Assembly (NCBI GenBank): GCA_942486035.1
Contig: CALNXK010000168.1
Coordinates: forward strand, 62,001 to 126,000
Direction: 5' to 3'
DNA: 64,000 nucleotides
From: Porites lobata
Taxonomy: Eukaryota > Cnidaria > Anthozoa > Scleractinia > Poritidae
The notes below the pieces were generated by a model. It did no database searches and was not told where the DNA came from. It saw only the letters and a list, made by a program, of their open reading frames with translations. Numbering within the stretch: the first letter of the stretch is position 1; each line of letters begins with the position of its first letter. Shown here piece by piece: positions 40,101 through 54,900 of this stretch. Made by a program: the position numbers and the translations under genes.

Positions 40101-43100
40101 TTCCAATACGTTTATTGTACTTACAGACGTTCCAAATGGGTTATCTGGGTCAACAACCTTGCGGATAAACACACTGATGACGTTCTCGTTGCTGTCCTGT
40201 TCAGGACTCGGCGATCCACCAATCAAGGCATCACCCTCGCCACGTTCAAAGGACACTTGAAACATGGGTATCAACACATATTGCAGGGCCTAAAGAGAAG
40301 AGAGCAAGAAAGTGACAGAACTGCAACGGTTCAAAGGCGCTGTGTCACGTTATTTATCAAAATCAGACAGAGCATACTGGCATCAAATTGAGTGAAACAT
40401 TAAAATAACCGCTCAAAGGTATAAATGACACAACAAATACAAAACGAGGATGGACAAACTTGAATAAGACTGAAACGGATTTCAATTGCGGTTTTGAAAA
40501 CTTGTTAGCCCAAAAGTACCTTTTTGTTCTTTGTAACTTTTGAAATAATGCTTGGAAGATATATTTTGTTGACTAAAAGCTGTAATTTTGTCATTCATAT
40601 GTAATTCTTCAAGTTCCACATTCCAAGCACATGGTCAAGTGTACCTTAGCTTTGAGCTCTTGAGGGAAGTTCTGATCGTGAAACAGTGCCACAAATTTGA
40701 AGAAAACAGCCCTCTTCTGCTCTACGGAGTAGCCCTAAGAATAGAAAGACAATGAAGACACTTAATTGTTAAACCATAAATAACAAAACATCACTTATCA
40801 TATCTTGTTTCTCTTATTTGGTTAATTACTTTGGTTAATCCAGTACACACTACACTACTTTGGTTAATCCAGTACACACTATACTACTTTGGTTAACCCA
40901 GTACGTGTACACTATACTACTTTGCTTAATTCAGTACACACTATACTACTTTGGTTAATCCAGTACACACTATACTACTTTGGATAATCCAGTACACACT
41001 ATACTACTTTGGTTAATTCAGTACACACTATACTACTTTGGTTAATTTAGTACACACTATACTACTCTGGTTAATTCAATACACACTATACTAGTTTGGT
41101 TAATTCAATATACTGTATACTACTTTGGTTAATTCAGTACACACTATACTACTTTGGTTAATTCAATACACACTATACAACTTTGATAAATTTAGTACAC
41201 ACTATACTACTTTGGTTAGTTTAGTACACACTATACAACTCTGGTAAATTTGGTACACACTATACTACTTGGGATAATTCAATACACGCTATACTATTTT
41301 GGTTAATTCAATACACACTATACTACTTTGGTTAATTCAGTACACACTATACTACACTGGTTAATTAAATACACACTACTATTGATGGCAATAAATCGGA
41401 TCATGATGAATCCAAGGCACTGATGAATTCACCCTGGGAAAGGATTCATCATTTCCTTCGATGCATCATGGTCCGAGTGATCTAAATTAGGCTTACTTTG
41501 GCAACTTTCTCATCCAGAAATGTCCTCAAAAAATGGAAGTCAGGCACATGACGGATAGTAAACACACGTAGCAACTGGAACAGTAATTCCACCTCAGATG
41601 GACGGTGCCTAGAATGAAGATTAAAGAAATAGTAAGAACAAAATTTTGTTGAGCCCTTAAGACCCAAAAATGTTACAACCAAATGGAGATTAAAAACGAT
41701 CATTTGAACACGGCATTGATAACTTACTTGATGTAGTTCAGCAAACACTTGGCAAGGAGTTTGGGTTCTCTCCAACGATGAATCGGAGTCCCATCCTAAA
41801 ATAGACCAGAATGTCGTACTTCATTTGGGTGTCAATGTATTTGGAACTAAAGAAAACTACTACATTATTGACGACACCATTTTACGAGGTCGTCTGTGCC
41901 ACTTAAAGCTCGAGCCATTTGCAGGGCAAAGGCAGTACCTTCATTTCTCAGTTATTTTAAGATCTAGAGTATTGGTCCAGGGACCAGTTTTTCGAACGTA
42001 CCGATAACCTTTCGGGCCCAAAAAGCTGTCTTATGTTTGCCGTGTTTCCATTTTAGATCAAGGTTTCAACAATTTTGAAAATGATACAATGAAATTATCA
42101 GTTAACGAAGCAAAATTGACTGGTTTGTGAGCTTGGGAACTTTGCTGCTATTCAGCTGGTTTTGAATTCAAAATTTGCCTTCGGACCCGAGAAGTTATTG
42201 GACGAGAAACGGGCCCCAGTCCCGGAGATCAACCCCGCGACCTCCTACTCTGCAGTCAAGCACTCTACCAAGTGAGCTAGTCCTGCCCTGATTATATTAC
42301 CAACACCTTAAGAATATATATGAACATTTTTACAAAATATTCTGCTGCAAATGTACCTTTTTCAATCTCTCTTGAAAGTTGTTCGACACCCAAATTCGTC
42401 TTAAGTGACCAATCTATGATTTCCAACATACAAACACAATGAAATTACATGACTCAATAAAAAGTATCCACGTAATATTTTTTCAATGATGTAATCTCTG
42501 CCTGTTTCTCAAATAATTCTTACCAACACAGGATGTTCTGGAAGCCAGGAATCATTGAACTTCACCAACAACCTGTAATTAAAAAAGGTGGGTTTCATGT
42601 CCAGTTATATATCCAGAGAGTACTTCTCGCAATAGACAGAAATAGCCTAACACTTGTGACATCTTGTCCCTTTGATGACATCACTAATCCTTTTTTCTGC
42701 CATACCCCTATTTGTCAACGCCCAATATCCTACCATTCATGACAGAAGCATTGCTACTTCTTCCTCAAACAAGCTGTTGAATGTGTGGGCAAGTAGTTGG
42801 ACTGACAAATAGGCAAGTAAAAGTTTGGTAGGAGGAATGAATATAGAAAAATTGAAAAGGATTAGTTCTACCTGATAATCTTGATCCCCTGGTTCTGTAG
42901 CTCCATCTTTTTCTGAACCGCTTGAACTTGATCCTCAGGAGGCTGATGTCAATTAACACAAAAAATTATAAGCCATAGATTAACCCTTTCACTGTCAAAT
43001 ATGGCCAAAGGCAAGTTTCGATCCAATTTCTAAAATTTGATTTTCCAAAATTGTGAGAAACAAATAGCATCATGTGAAAGCACAGGTAGAGAGCTTTTAC

Positions 43101-46100
43101 TTGAATGGTCACATCATAGGATTCTGTCCACAGACTCAAAAGCTAGAGTCACCTTACAAAACTCCATCAAACACTCAGGCAGTGAAGGGGTTAAACACCA
43201 CGAGAGGCAACCAAATAGTCAGAAGAGGCCATTAGCTCATGATTATCAAGGATTCTCTCTTCCATACAAAATATTGGAATCTTTGTTTGCCCCAACTGTT
43301 TTATTTTGCGCATAATTTCAACAAAGGCGAGCTATCTTACCTGCGGTATGCTGAACGTACTGTTGACCAGTTTCAACGAGTGTGCTTCCAAGGTTTGTCT
43401 CAAAGGTTTGGAGCTTTCCTGGCTGAGGACATACTGGAATAAAATATTATTAACGTTAAAAAGAACCATTAGGTTTTTGTACACCTTTATAATGCTGTCT
43501 ACAGAGCGTTTTTACTCACGCGGCTGGCAGAAACGCAGATTTCCGGGGGCAAAACAAAGTGGGACACCAACATGAACGCAGTCTTATTGTTTACAAACAC
43601 CAATATGGCTGCCTGACCTCAAATGGAAACGATCTATAATGTACCAATTCTCACACAAAACGTTCCTTAAACACTCTTCTTGTTTTGCGTACGAAACGTA
43701 AAAAATAATAAATAAGTCCTCGGATTACCGCGTACTTACCATGAGCAAACGGTTCATCTGAGAACCAGAAAGTTGTAATAAGAAGAAATCCACAGTCTGA
43801 GTGGGATATCGAATCAGGAACTTCAACAGTGGTTCTCGTAGGGGACTTCCAACCTGAAAATCAGTCATAAAAATATAAGATACACGAGTGGTAAAATCAA
43901 ACGTTATTTGGAATGTGATGTCTGATCTTTTTCCACCTTTCCATCGTCCTTTTGGTTGCCAATGGTTTTATCAAAGCGAGGGTAATAAAATCTTCTTTAT
44001 CAGGAAAAGTTCTGTTGCTACGGGGGTGACTTGATCGCTTTTTTAGCACGTATCAATCTTGTCCATCACTTACTTCCATCAAGAGTGACTTCTCCACTTT
44101 CAACACCAAATTGATGAGAGGCTCAATTAACTTTGAAGAAGCCGCCGGAATCAGGTAAAACATGTTGATTATAGATGCGCAGATTTTTAGTTCTTGCGCA
44201 ACCTGGTTAGAGAAAGAAAACAACACAATAATCAACAATAACGCTTGCAATAATAATTTATAACATCCGCCAAGTATTGAAAGGACACAACTACAGCTTT
44301 TGTCGATTACTGTGGGTACGTAATTTTTTTCACGTACCAGCTTTTCTGAACAGAGGCCTGTAGGGAACGTGCACGAACGGGACTCAGGTCCCATGCGAGA
44401 TGCAATCCCTACACAATCCCACAACCCGTAAAGGGTTTGTCGCACAATCCATAAAACGTGGACCACAAGAACGTGTGTGTCCCTGATCCTTTTCAAGATT
44501 AAATGGGACATTTCATGGCAAGTGAGGATCAAAGAAACAAGGAGACAAGGAAGAGCTTAGGTGCTGGTCCAGTCACTAAGAACGATGAGCTACATTTATG
44601 AAGTTAGTTTGGACTAAGCCAATTTGACTAAACCAAAATAAAAATATCGTTTTTGGAAGCACCAATATCTTGAACCTGCCAATAACATAAATGTCTAAAC
44701 TCATTTTGTTAAATCCTTTTGCCCCTAAAAAGAGACGAAGAAAAAAAAATTTTCTGTCATTTTGCAAAATGCTGAAAAACAAATAGTACCACGTGAAAGT
44801 ACCGCTAAAGGAGTTTCATTTGAATGGTAATATCTGCGAATTTTTTTTCCAGACTCAAAAGATAGAAAAAATTGCAGACTCGATCATTCACTTGAGGAGC
44901 GGATTCATGGATGGGCAACGGACTCTATAATTTTTTATTTCTCTTCCGGCAAATTGACTTACATCTTCAGGAGAGTGGCTGGTCTTCGCTGCAACTTGCT
45001 GTGATTGAGTGGAACCAGTAGTTATCACTTCTATCCACTTCTTCAGATGTGCCTGGAAAAGTACAAAAAAAGCATTAGCTGTGTTCTGCGTTGACTCTTT
45101 GTGTCTCCTATGCACAGCAGCACACATACACAACATCTGTAAGGATAAATATACGTTGATAATTTTCCGACAAAGTTTAATACACTTATAATCTTAAATC
45201 AGCTCAACTGCAATGACTGCATGCGATTACCAAGCAAGGATCGACTCCAGAAAACTCAGACAATGTGTAGTAATTCCCTACACTTCAGGTAACAACTGAC
45301 TACATGTAGTTTTAACTATTTGTCTTAGTAATTAAACACTGCGGATAAATGAAGAGGGTTTGTTGTGTAATAGGTAAGTATCTATTACAGCATTTTCTGT
45401 TCTTTGACAACCTTCCTTTGCAAATTCAGTCATTGTACCAACAAAAAGACCCACAACTGAGCTTGTTTGCATTTTTGTTTTCATTGGGCCCGTAGACATT
45501 CTAGTACGAGAAAAAAGCTTTTTCTGTCCTCGAAATGACGTGAGTATTTTGACATTACAGGGATACAAAGCATTAAAAATAAACGGGATACCAGATATTA
45601 AGGATACAAATTAAAGGGATATGGGATATGGAAAAACCCGCTATAGGGCCTCACAGGTATACAACTTACCAAGAGCTGTTCACAGAGTTTCTCATTGAAG
45701 CTGCCAGGAAAAAGCTCCATCAAATGTGATAACCTCTGCAAGAGGAAACAGGAGGAGAAAATTTTGCTGGTGCAATATACCAAATAAAGCCCTATCTAGT
45801 TAAAAACCAACTTTTGTACGAGTTGGTATCTTACGCACAAAGTTGGGATTACGGAAACTGTTTTACGTCCCCTGATGGAGATGCAACTACCATTTCATTT
45901 TTTTTCTACGTGGTCATCCGAGCCACTTGAAGGCCAAATCGCTTGCAGAGCAAAGCCAGTACTTATTTTCTAAGTGTTTTGTAAGACCTTCAGTAAAACA
46001 GTGAATGGTTTGCACGCAGGAGTCATTTCATAAGTAGGAGGAATATGACCATCCGGGTGAGTGTAGTATATCAACGTGATATGACTCACTTTGTCTCTGA

Positions 46101-49100
46101 AGATGACTACCGCATAGGTTGTCGTAATGTCAGTCACTGTCAACAACAGTCTACTCAGGATTACGATCACGAGGACGATCATATTCCACCTACTTACGAA
46201 GACCCTCAGTGTTGGTTTGTCTATGGTGATCGGACCCGAGAACGTCCGCTCTGTAACCCAGCGCCCTACTAACTGAGCCATCCCTGAGCAAATCTTCATC
46301 AGCTCGGTAAATAGAAGGCTTAAACTGTCACATCAAAACAAACATAGATGATTCCTTATCATTACTTATCGAATTTTCACAGAAATTGAGACAAGCATGA
46401 AACGTTCCAATTTTCTCCAGTTTTGGCCATTCATGTACCGTTCTTCTAAGTTTTTGTGCTCCTCTGTAGTTGTAAGTGGTTGTTGTGTATTTCAGTCAAT
46501 TCAATGACCAGCTCGTAAGTGTTCAAAAATTGCTTTAACAACTGCGTCGCTGAGTGGAGGTGGGTGCCCGGGATGTCCAGGGGCTTCCACCTATGGCACG
46601 GCCAGCCCCTAGACAGAGTTACGCCCCCATGGCTGGCAAACCCGCGCCCTCCAGCCATGAGCCCCCACGCCAATGGAACCAGGCACTTGTCACACTGATT
46701 AACAGTGGAAGAATTAAGGGCGGAGGGATGGGGGTAAAAGAATGATCCAAAGGCTAAACGAAGAGAATGGCTGCCACGAAAACACTGTACTGAGCACATG
46801 GAGGTAATGCAAGCAAGGCTGACCGCGCTTGAGCCAAATGACCGACCGCTGACCACGCTCGCGCTCCTTGTTGTTAACTCTGTTAAATAAATATTTATTT
46901 AACCTCATTTAAATGTCGCGTCTAGTCCCCTAAGATAGCGCAAACAAGGCTAAATGTCACTAGTAAAACCTTAGGCAAGATACTATTATCGCGTAGGCGT
47001 TACTATTGTCTCCTGAGGGCGGGGCCAGCACTGCGTGACTCCTGCCCGAGCCGTTGCGAAGGAGACTAGCATTACTACTCACCTGTATGAGCTGCAGATT
47101 AAGGCTCCTGTAGTCACCTAACTTGAGTAACAGTGGTCTGATACTCATATGGACTTGCTCCATATCTACTTGAGACCCAGCCATAAACTAAAATGAAAAG
47201 TGGAAAGTGGGACGAGGTCAGCATGCAAGTTAGTGCCAGCATATACTTAATTTGGCGCTTCTTTAAAACGAAAGTGTTAAGAGATGGGGGTACATGTCTC
47301 ACTGTCCGATAGTTTGATTTGCTATTAAATAACGATGTCACTGTACAGGCACAATGGGATCATTCTGAGGACAGAAGAGTACGTAAAATTACTCTGTATT
47401 AGATCTGCATTAGAAATAGAAGGAAAATACTTTTTAAGTGCTACAGGGATACATGGGCAAGAGTGGTACAATAATCAAGAAATAACTAGCTCGAGAGTTA
47501 CAAAATGGCGAGTTGCTAATAGTTGGAAACTCTGACCGGTCTAATTGTTTGACAAATCAATTACGCAGTAATTCACCTGATGCTGCCAAAGCGTAGGATA
47601 ACTGAACCTATTACCTTAATGCATGAGTGGGTGGATAGACGATTGACCAGATAAAATGATTAACTCACTGACTGATTGATTGACTAGTTTACTCCCTCAA
47701 AAGTGAACTCACCGATGTAATACCCAAGCAGGAGATATATAAATAAATAAATAACGATGTAGAGATAGCACATCCACATAGTGGTTCTTCGTCTACCTGA
47801 TTCCTGGTCGAACTGGAATTTGTTAATGTTTTGGTTCTTGAGGAGAGGGCAAAACAAAAGCAAGGGACAGAACCAACATCAAACTCAACCCACATACGGC
47901 GTCGACACCGGGATTCAAACCAGGAGGACACTGGCGAGAGGCGAGTGCTCTCAACACTCTGCAACCCTTACTCCCAACTAAACGCTAGAAGAACGTTGGG
48001 TTAATCAAGTTTAAAACATAATTTACTCAACTGAACAGGGGACAACGACAACAGTTTGAAGAAACAGCTAAAAGAAAATGTCTTGTGATTACCTTTTTCA
48101 TACAGTTTTTTGCGGCTTCTTGTATTTCAGTTGTAGGGGAATTCAAAGCCTGCACAAAAGAATTTTAGTCAGTACTTACAGGTTTTTTTTTACCCACAGA
48201 AGTCGAACAATTGATGCTAAACTGAAAAAGTTCAATGTACCTTGTACAAGACATTGAAAATCTTGTCCTTTACTTGCGTAATGTAATGGCACGCTGTCAA
48301 GGCATCTACATAATAATACGCACAGGAAATTAGTTTCCCTCGATATCGAAACTGATTGGAGAGATATGTTCATTCTTTGTATACAACCAAAAAACACAAA
48401 ACAAACCACACTACATTGAATGACCTACGAATTTTGTGGGAATGTAGTGGAATTGACAATACGAGTAAATAAACAGAAAAGGAGCTTATTGCTACCGCCT
48501 CCTTTGTCGACGCCACTTTTTGATGGCGACTTCAACAGCTCAGTCATTTCTTGACACTAATATTGTTGTATAGATTTTCAGGGTTAGATTTCTGTGGCCT
48601 TATCATCATCATAATCATCATCATCATTATTCGGCCCTTTCGGTCGGGATACTCTGAGCAATCTTATTCCATACATTCCGATCCGACATCGCGTTTGACA
48701 GATCCTCCCTGTCAATTCTGTGGCCTTCTACCAAACCAGCAATGGCGGTAGAAAGTTCAGTGATTTTGTTACCTCTGCGTACTGCGTCCCTGTCCCAACT
48801 AAATCCCCAAAGACGCAAAATAATTTATGGCATGCTTCCCGTAAGAAGCAAACGCCGATCGATAGATCTAAACATGTGTTTTTGAAGAAACATTCTGTTC
48901 GTGTAATTACTGTGGCAGTTATTATGGCTGTTGTTTAACGATGCATATTTCATTTAGGCTTTCTTGTGCTTTAAAATGGAAGGACTATATTTTAATTTCA
49001 GTATACTGTAACACAGATTTTTGGACTCTGTCTTCAGATTAACTGTCTGGTTACATAAAGGCCCTAGCATTTTCAATTTTGAACTCGTTTTGAACTGGGA

Positions 49101-51867
49101 CTCAGTGGGTCTGGACTGGGAAAGTGTGGGACTCATGGTTTTCCACACGATGAGTCCCACGACTCACCACAACTATCTGTAACAAAATCACTGTTCAGTT
49201 TTTAAGAATAATCACTCTGATTACTTACTCAGTGCGCTTTTCCGTAGAGGTGTCAGAGACTGAACTGTTTTATAGCATGGTAGCTTGAGAAGTTGAGAGT
49301 CATCTGCCTCACATAAGGAAAGTAACTAAAATATATAAAGACGCAGATTAACAAAATTCTCATTCGTAACAGTCAAGCCTAGCAAATACTTGAAGTCCTG
49401 AATTTTATTATTATTATTATTTTTCAGACTTCTTTAAGAAATTGCATAAATTGCGTTCACTGCGACGATCATTTCTTCATTTTCAAATACTTAATTGTTG
49501 TTTTATAATTTAGGACGCTAAATTAATGCAATCCAACAAATACCTCATGGAAGAAAACCTTGTGTTCCATGATCGTCAGATCCATTGTAAACAACCGAGG
49601 TGTCAACGTTGTGCAAAACGTGTTACCATCCTGAGAAAGGGAAAATAATACCATGGCAAAAAATCTGACATGACTTTCCAACAACGGTTCAAGTATTAAC
49701 CGTACAGAAAATTGGTCATATTCCAGATTTCTAAAGCATAACTAGTACCAGTTTGAAGTTGCAAAACATACCATTAATGCAATCTGCGTGTTGACGGGTT
49801 GGTGCCGGAGTAAATGTTTCTAAGAAAAAATCCTTGATTAGTAAATTTGAAACGAAAATATTGCCTCAATAAGAATTTCTAGTTGATTTTCAATACACTT
49901 TATACAAGTGACCATCCTTGTAAGACATACCTTTGGTGGAATCATGTCCTCTAAAATCTACAAAAAATAATCTCAAGTTAACAACATTGCTTATACGAAC
50001 CCAAAAAACGAAGTACAGGAAACCTACTATTTCGTTATGAGAATCGATGAAAACAAACAAAATCAAAATAAAAGTTAAAAGTTCCTTCCGTTTTTTGACT
50101 GAATTAGGAAGTAATAAGGAAAAGTACCCAAAACTAAGTAATCACCAAGGACCTAGTTCACCTTTCAACATTGAAGCTCAAATACACGAAAACTTTCTGT
50201 AAACTTTTACTATACATACAAAGCACGAATATTGCAAATGATCTTTCGGGAGTAAATAAGAGAGACAAACAAACCAAAAAAAGGGAACGTCAGCAAATCG
50301 TTTAAAGGTGAAAGGACATTATAACTTAGTTTAACAACTGCATCGCTGAGTGGAGATGGGTGCCCGGGATGTCCAAGGGTTTCCACCTTTGGCACAGCCA
50401 GCCCCAAGACAGAGTTACGCCCCCATGGCTGGCAAACCCGCGCCCTCCAGCCATGAGCCCCCACGCCAATAAACCAGGCACCTGTCACACTGATTTAACA
50501 GTGGAAGAATTAAGGGGGGAGGGATGGGGGTAAAAGAATGATCCAAAGGCTAAACGAAGAGAATTGCCGCCACGAAAACACTGAGCACATGGAGGTGATG
50601 CAAGCAAGGCTGACCGCGCTTGAGCCAAACGACCGACCGCTGACCACGCCCGCGCTCCTTGTTGTTAACTGTGTTAAATAAATATTTATTTAACCTCATT
50701 TACTTCTCAAACAACTTACCGTTTTGTGAGGAAGCATGATGCTGTGAACGGATCTACCATAAATCTCGGCCAGCACAGATACGGAGCGTTGGGCCTGTGA
50801 AAAACAGAGACAGGACTTTAAAAAAGTTTTTCCATACCTAATTTAGTTTTTAAGTCAAAAAAACTAAGCCCGTCTGTCAAGGATCAGAGTAATAAATAGC
50901 TCAGAACAATGAAAAATGAATAGTTTACCATTCAATAATATGAAAGAAAAGCAGGTTATGAAACTTCCTGACGAGTATTTAGTTTAAATTAAAGACTACT
51001 ACGTTACAAACAGAGTCAAAAAGAGAGAGCAATCAGAGACATGCTGAAACGAATACCAGTTCACTCGCAAACAGTAAGAGTGAGGGTGGTAGTCTCTCGC
51101 TGGATTTCCAGCCCGGAATGGGCACAATGTTTCAAAAAGTTATTTGCAAAATTTACGTTAGAAATAAGGGCTCATCGCCAAAACACGGAATGTCATGGGT
51201 ATCGAAATTATCTCTTTTTGCATCTTCATTCTTCTCCACAAAGTGGCACTAGGATTTAAAGCTGGTTTGCTCAAGTGAAAAAAACGTTTGCCTGCTCTTG
51301 AAATATAATAACCTTATTGGATTTTGTACCTGTTGCCTTATAGTCTGGTTTGGCGAAACAATTTCTCTGACAAGGTGCTGTGTCACTGTTGGAAGAGCCC
51401 TTTCTCTCACTGCCTTGATGTGAGATTCCTGGAATAAATGCAGTAATCATAAACTATTGTTATTGAGGAATAGGATAGCAATAAGAGCACCTTTTGCAGA
51501 AATCCATAAGAAAAGGCATGTTAAAAAATTGATGGCTAGAATAAGTGGAGAAATGCTCTGCAAGACGGGAGTGATTTCTGTCCTCCTTTTAACCACTTCA
51601 CATAGAGACTGAATTACAAGGACATGAAGGACAAGGACATCGCTTCATAGCTGAGTTGGTAGAGCATCGCACCGGTAAACGGGTTCAAACTCCGTTGAAG
51701 TCCTGAAATTTTTTTTTTCAGGCTTCTTTACGCAATTGCATAAATTGCGTTCACTGCTACGATCATTTCTTCATTTTCATTTTATTCCCGTAGTTCATAT
51801 ATGATTTATTTCATATATCATTAACACATATTTCTTTCACGGGAAGATATGAACCCACAATCGACCT

Positions 51868-51902
<35 letters not shown>

Positions 51903-54900
51903 AGGGCATCGCACCGGTAAATCGCGAGGTCACGGGTTCAAACCCCGTTGAAGTCCTGAATTTTTTTCCGGCTTCTTTACGCAATTGCATAAATTGCGTT
52001 CACTGCTACGATCATTTCTTCATTTTCGTTTCATTTCCGCAGTTCATATATGATTTATTTCATATATCATTAACAAGGACCTGCATAACGTTTGAATCCA
52101 CGTCAATGTTGCCTACCTCGCCGGTCTGTGGCTCATTGCACTGCCTCAGAAGGGCTTCTAAAGTCCGTTTTGCACTATCAACTGTACCAGCGGATACCTA
52201 CAGCGAAACATAACGTTAACCAAATAAAATGCCTTTTCACACTGCAGTAAACTTAAGAGTCCTATGACAGCTCCTTGCAATAATTTAGCAACCCAATTTT
52301 GTACTCAAGATACATGAAAGAACACACACAGTTGATTCCAAAATGATGAGGGAGACAAACAGCAATGTCAGACACAAGTGTAGAATATGAACTTTCTAGC
52401 AACAACTTTACTACATTATGAGGTGCTCCTACACAATACCTCCTGCAGTTTTTATTTGCACTACTGACGAGAGAATTCACATTGGGTGACAAGAAATACT
52501 TTAAACAGAGGAGAAAAAGGCTGTTGAACATAAATTAAGGTCACTCTAATTTAACGAGACACCTCTTTTAATGAAAAAAAAAAAAAATTATCATGTTCTC
52601 GTTTCCTCTTCAAACTATAGGGTCCTTGGCATTTAGAACAGTGACTGTTGGTAATTCATTGACAGGTCCACGCTATGAGCTATGAGTTGCACCGTGCATG
52701 GAATGTTTTCACGCAACTACAGGTATAATCTGACTAAACGAAATCAAGCCATAAGCTGTGAGGAGGTTCTTTCTCTGAAATGCTGGCCTGCCAACCTCGG
52801 CTTCTTTGCTCACCTCATTAGTAAGATCCATCATGACAAAGCACAAGGCATTGATAAAGCTAAGTTGATGTTCAATAACCCACTGAAGTGGCATTCTCTT
52901 CATCAAGAAATTGATGGCAGTACATCTGAAAAATAAAACACCAGCATTACTTCATAAAACTAAACACGACTGTTGACCTTAAGAAAATATATACAAAAGA
53001 CATCAGCACTTAATCTCTCGAATTAGTGTAATGTATCTGAGACAAACGAAAACCACATTTAAACTGTTTTTGGCGGACTATAGCATAAATCTTACCCGCC
53101 ATTTTTGGCAAACCAAGCCCTCTCGTAACAACATCCGCAGAGTTTTTCTGACAGGTACTCAAACAAAGGCAGACGTGCAGCCTTAAAGAATAAAAAAGAA
53201 ATAAATTACGAGTACAGTCACAAATCACTTTTCATGTTCCATTTCTTTTAAGACACAATTAAGTTCAATTAACAAAAGCAATTTCTTGTTATAACTACCT
53301 CGAATTGTTGAATATGAAGTTAGTTGAACCCATTCTATAAAACTGCATACATTGTCAAGGCTCCAATAAACAAATTTAGCTAGAACAAATCCTAGCTTGC
53401 ACTGGACGCTTTGTGCTTTCAACAGCTTTTTTGCTTTTTTTACGTCAATCACTTTCATTGAATTGTGATCGTGGTATAAATTTATGTAACATGTACGTTG
53501 CAACCACGCAACTAATAGAGAAATCAGTGACAAGACATTGTTGCTGTCAACTTTTTCAAGTCAACATTACAGCAGAGCTCCCACAAAATTATTTTGAGCC
53601 ATGTGCACCATTGAGGCAAGGACCGATCGGCATCAACCCTCATTTCATGGAAAGGCTTATTACCTTGTAACCATCTCCGGTTATGGCAGATGCAGTTTCA
53701 ATCATAACAGCCACTGCGAGTTCACCAACTTTGTAGAATTCTTTGTCCTCCATGGCCATCACGGCTGCTATTGCATCTACCATGACATGAATATCCATTC
53801 CTCTACGGTTCCTAAGTGATTAAAGAACAATTAAACGATACACTGAATAACATACAAACAGGAATATGTCTTACAAATGCTCACAAAACTCAGTGTGCAT
53901 AGCACAACTCACGTTAAGCCCTGAAGGGTGGGTTAGGAATTGGATGGGTGACCACGTTGTAAAGTGTGTTCTCTACCCTATTTTATTCTTAAATGCTAAA
54001 ATTAATTAAAAGCATATTTCGGCCACTGCATGGAAAACAAGTGGCAAACTAACCCAAGGTATTAAGCTGGAAACCAGTATTTAATCCATCGACAGTTTAA
54101 GCACCAAGTTAGCTGTACCTTGGTGTAACATGAATTCAAAGATAGATTTCCGTTAAAATGCTGAAATGAGACACACCAACACATAGCTAACAGAGGCAAA
54201 CTCGTCTTCCATGTAAGAACTGAGTAACGAAAAGCAGCGTTTTCCTTAACAGGTGCTCCAAAGCGAGATGAATGAACAGATTAGTTTCTAAACAAACTGT
54301 GGTGTTACGTCGGTGGGGAACAGAAATACAAAGATTTGGTTTTATCTGGTTTTATATTTAAGGTAGTTTGGCCACCATAGGGAGATAGAGAAGCTAAAGT
54401 TTCGAGCGCTATTTGCTATGAGTCACCTAGCCTGTGGTTTTATTGGACAGGGCCCAGCTTGTTGCACCACGCCCACGATGGTGAAGTGTCGCACAAGGTG
54501 TGAAACAAATGGTACTGCTGCTGCCTTCAGCTCCTTTATAGTACCAGACACTATCAATATGAAAAACAAAATAAATACAGTTTCAATGTAAGAGTTAAGC
54601 TGGGTTAATAACCCTGACTGATGTGATCATTTTGAGATATTCATAATTTGTGTACAGAAAATATACATTGAGATACAGGTTTCATTTCACATCAAATGAT
54701 ACAATGAACTGTGTTTTTATTTGGCAAAAAAAACAAGAACCATGATTGCCTCAAAATGTCCGGTGAAACCTCTGTGAGGAACACCAATGAACTGTAATAA
54801 CAGGAGGAGTAGAAGAAACAACACGTACATTCTATGTAAAAAGTCGACACCTATGGTATCTTTTGTACTCCGCAAAGACAAAAAAAATTCACTCATTATT

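Noticed and set aside
40827..41380. CRISPR array
   Set aside because: The 29-bp unit is contiguous, with no unique spacers. It is a minisatellite in a eukaryotic intron.
44203..44532. Open frame continuing upstream of TRRAP exon E32
   Set aside because: Only 44074-44202 is conserved with TRRAP; the extension lies before a good acceptor and has no similarity to the protein. It is intron read-through.
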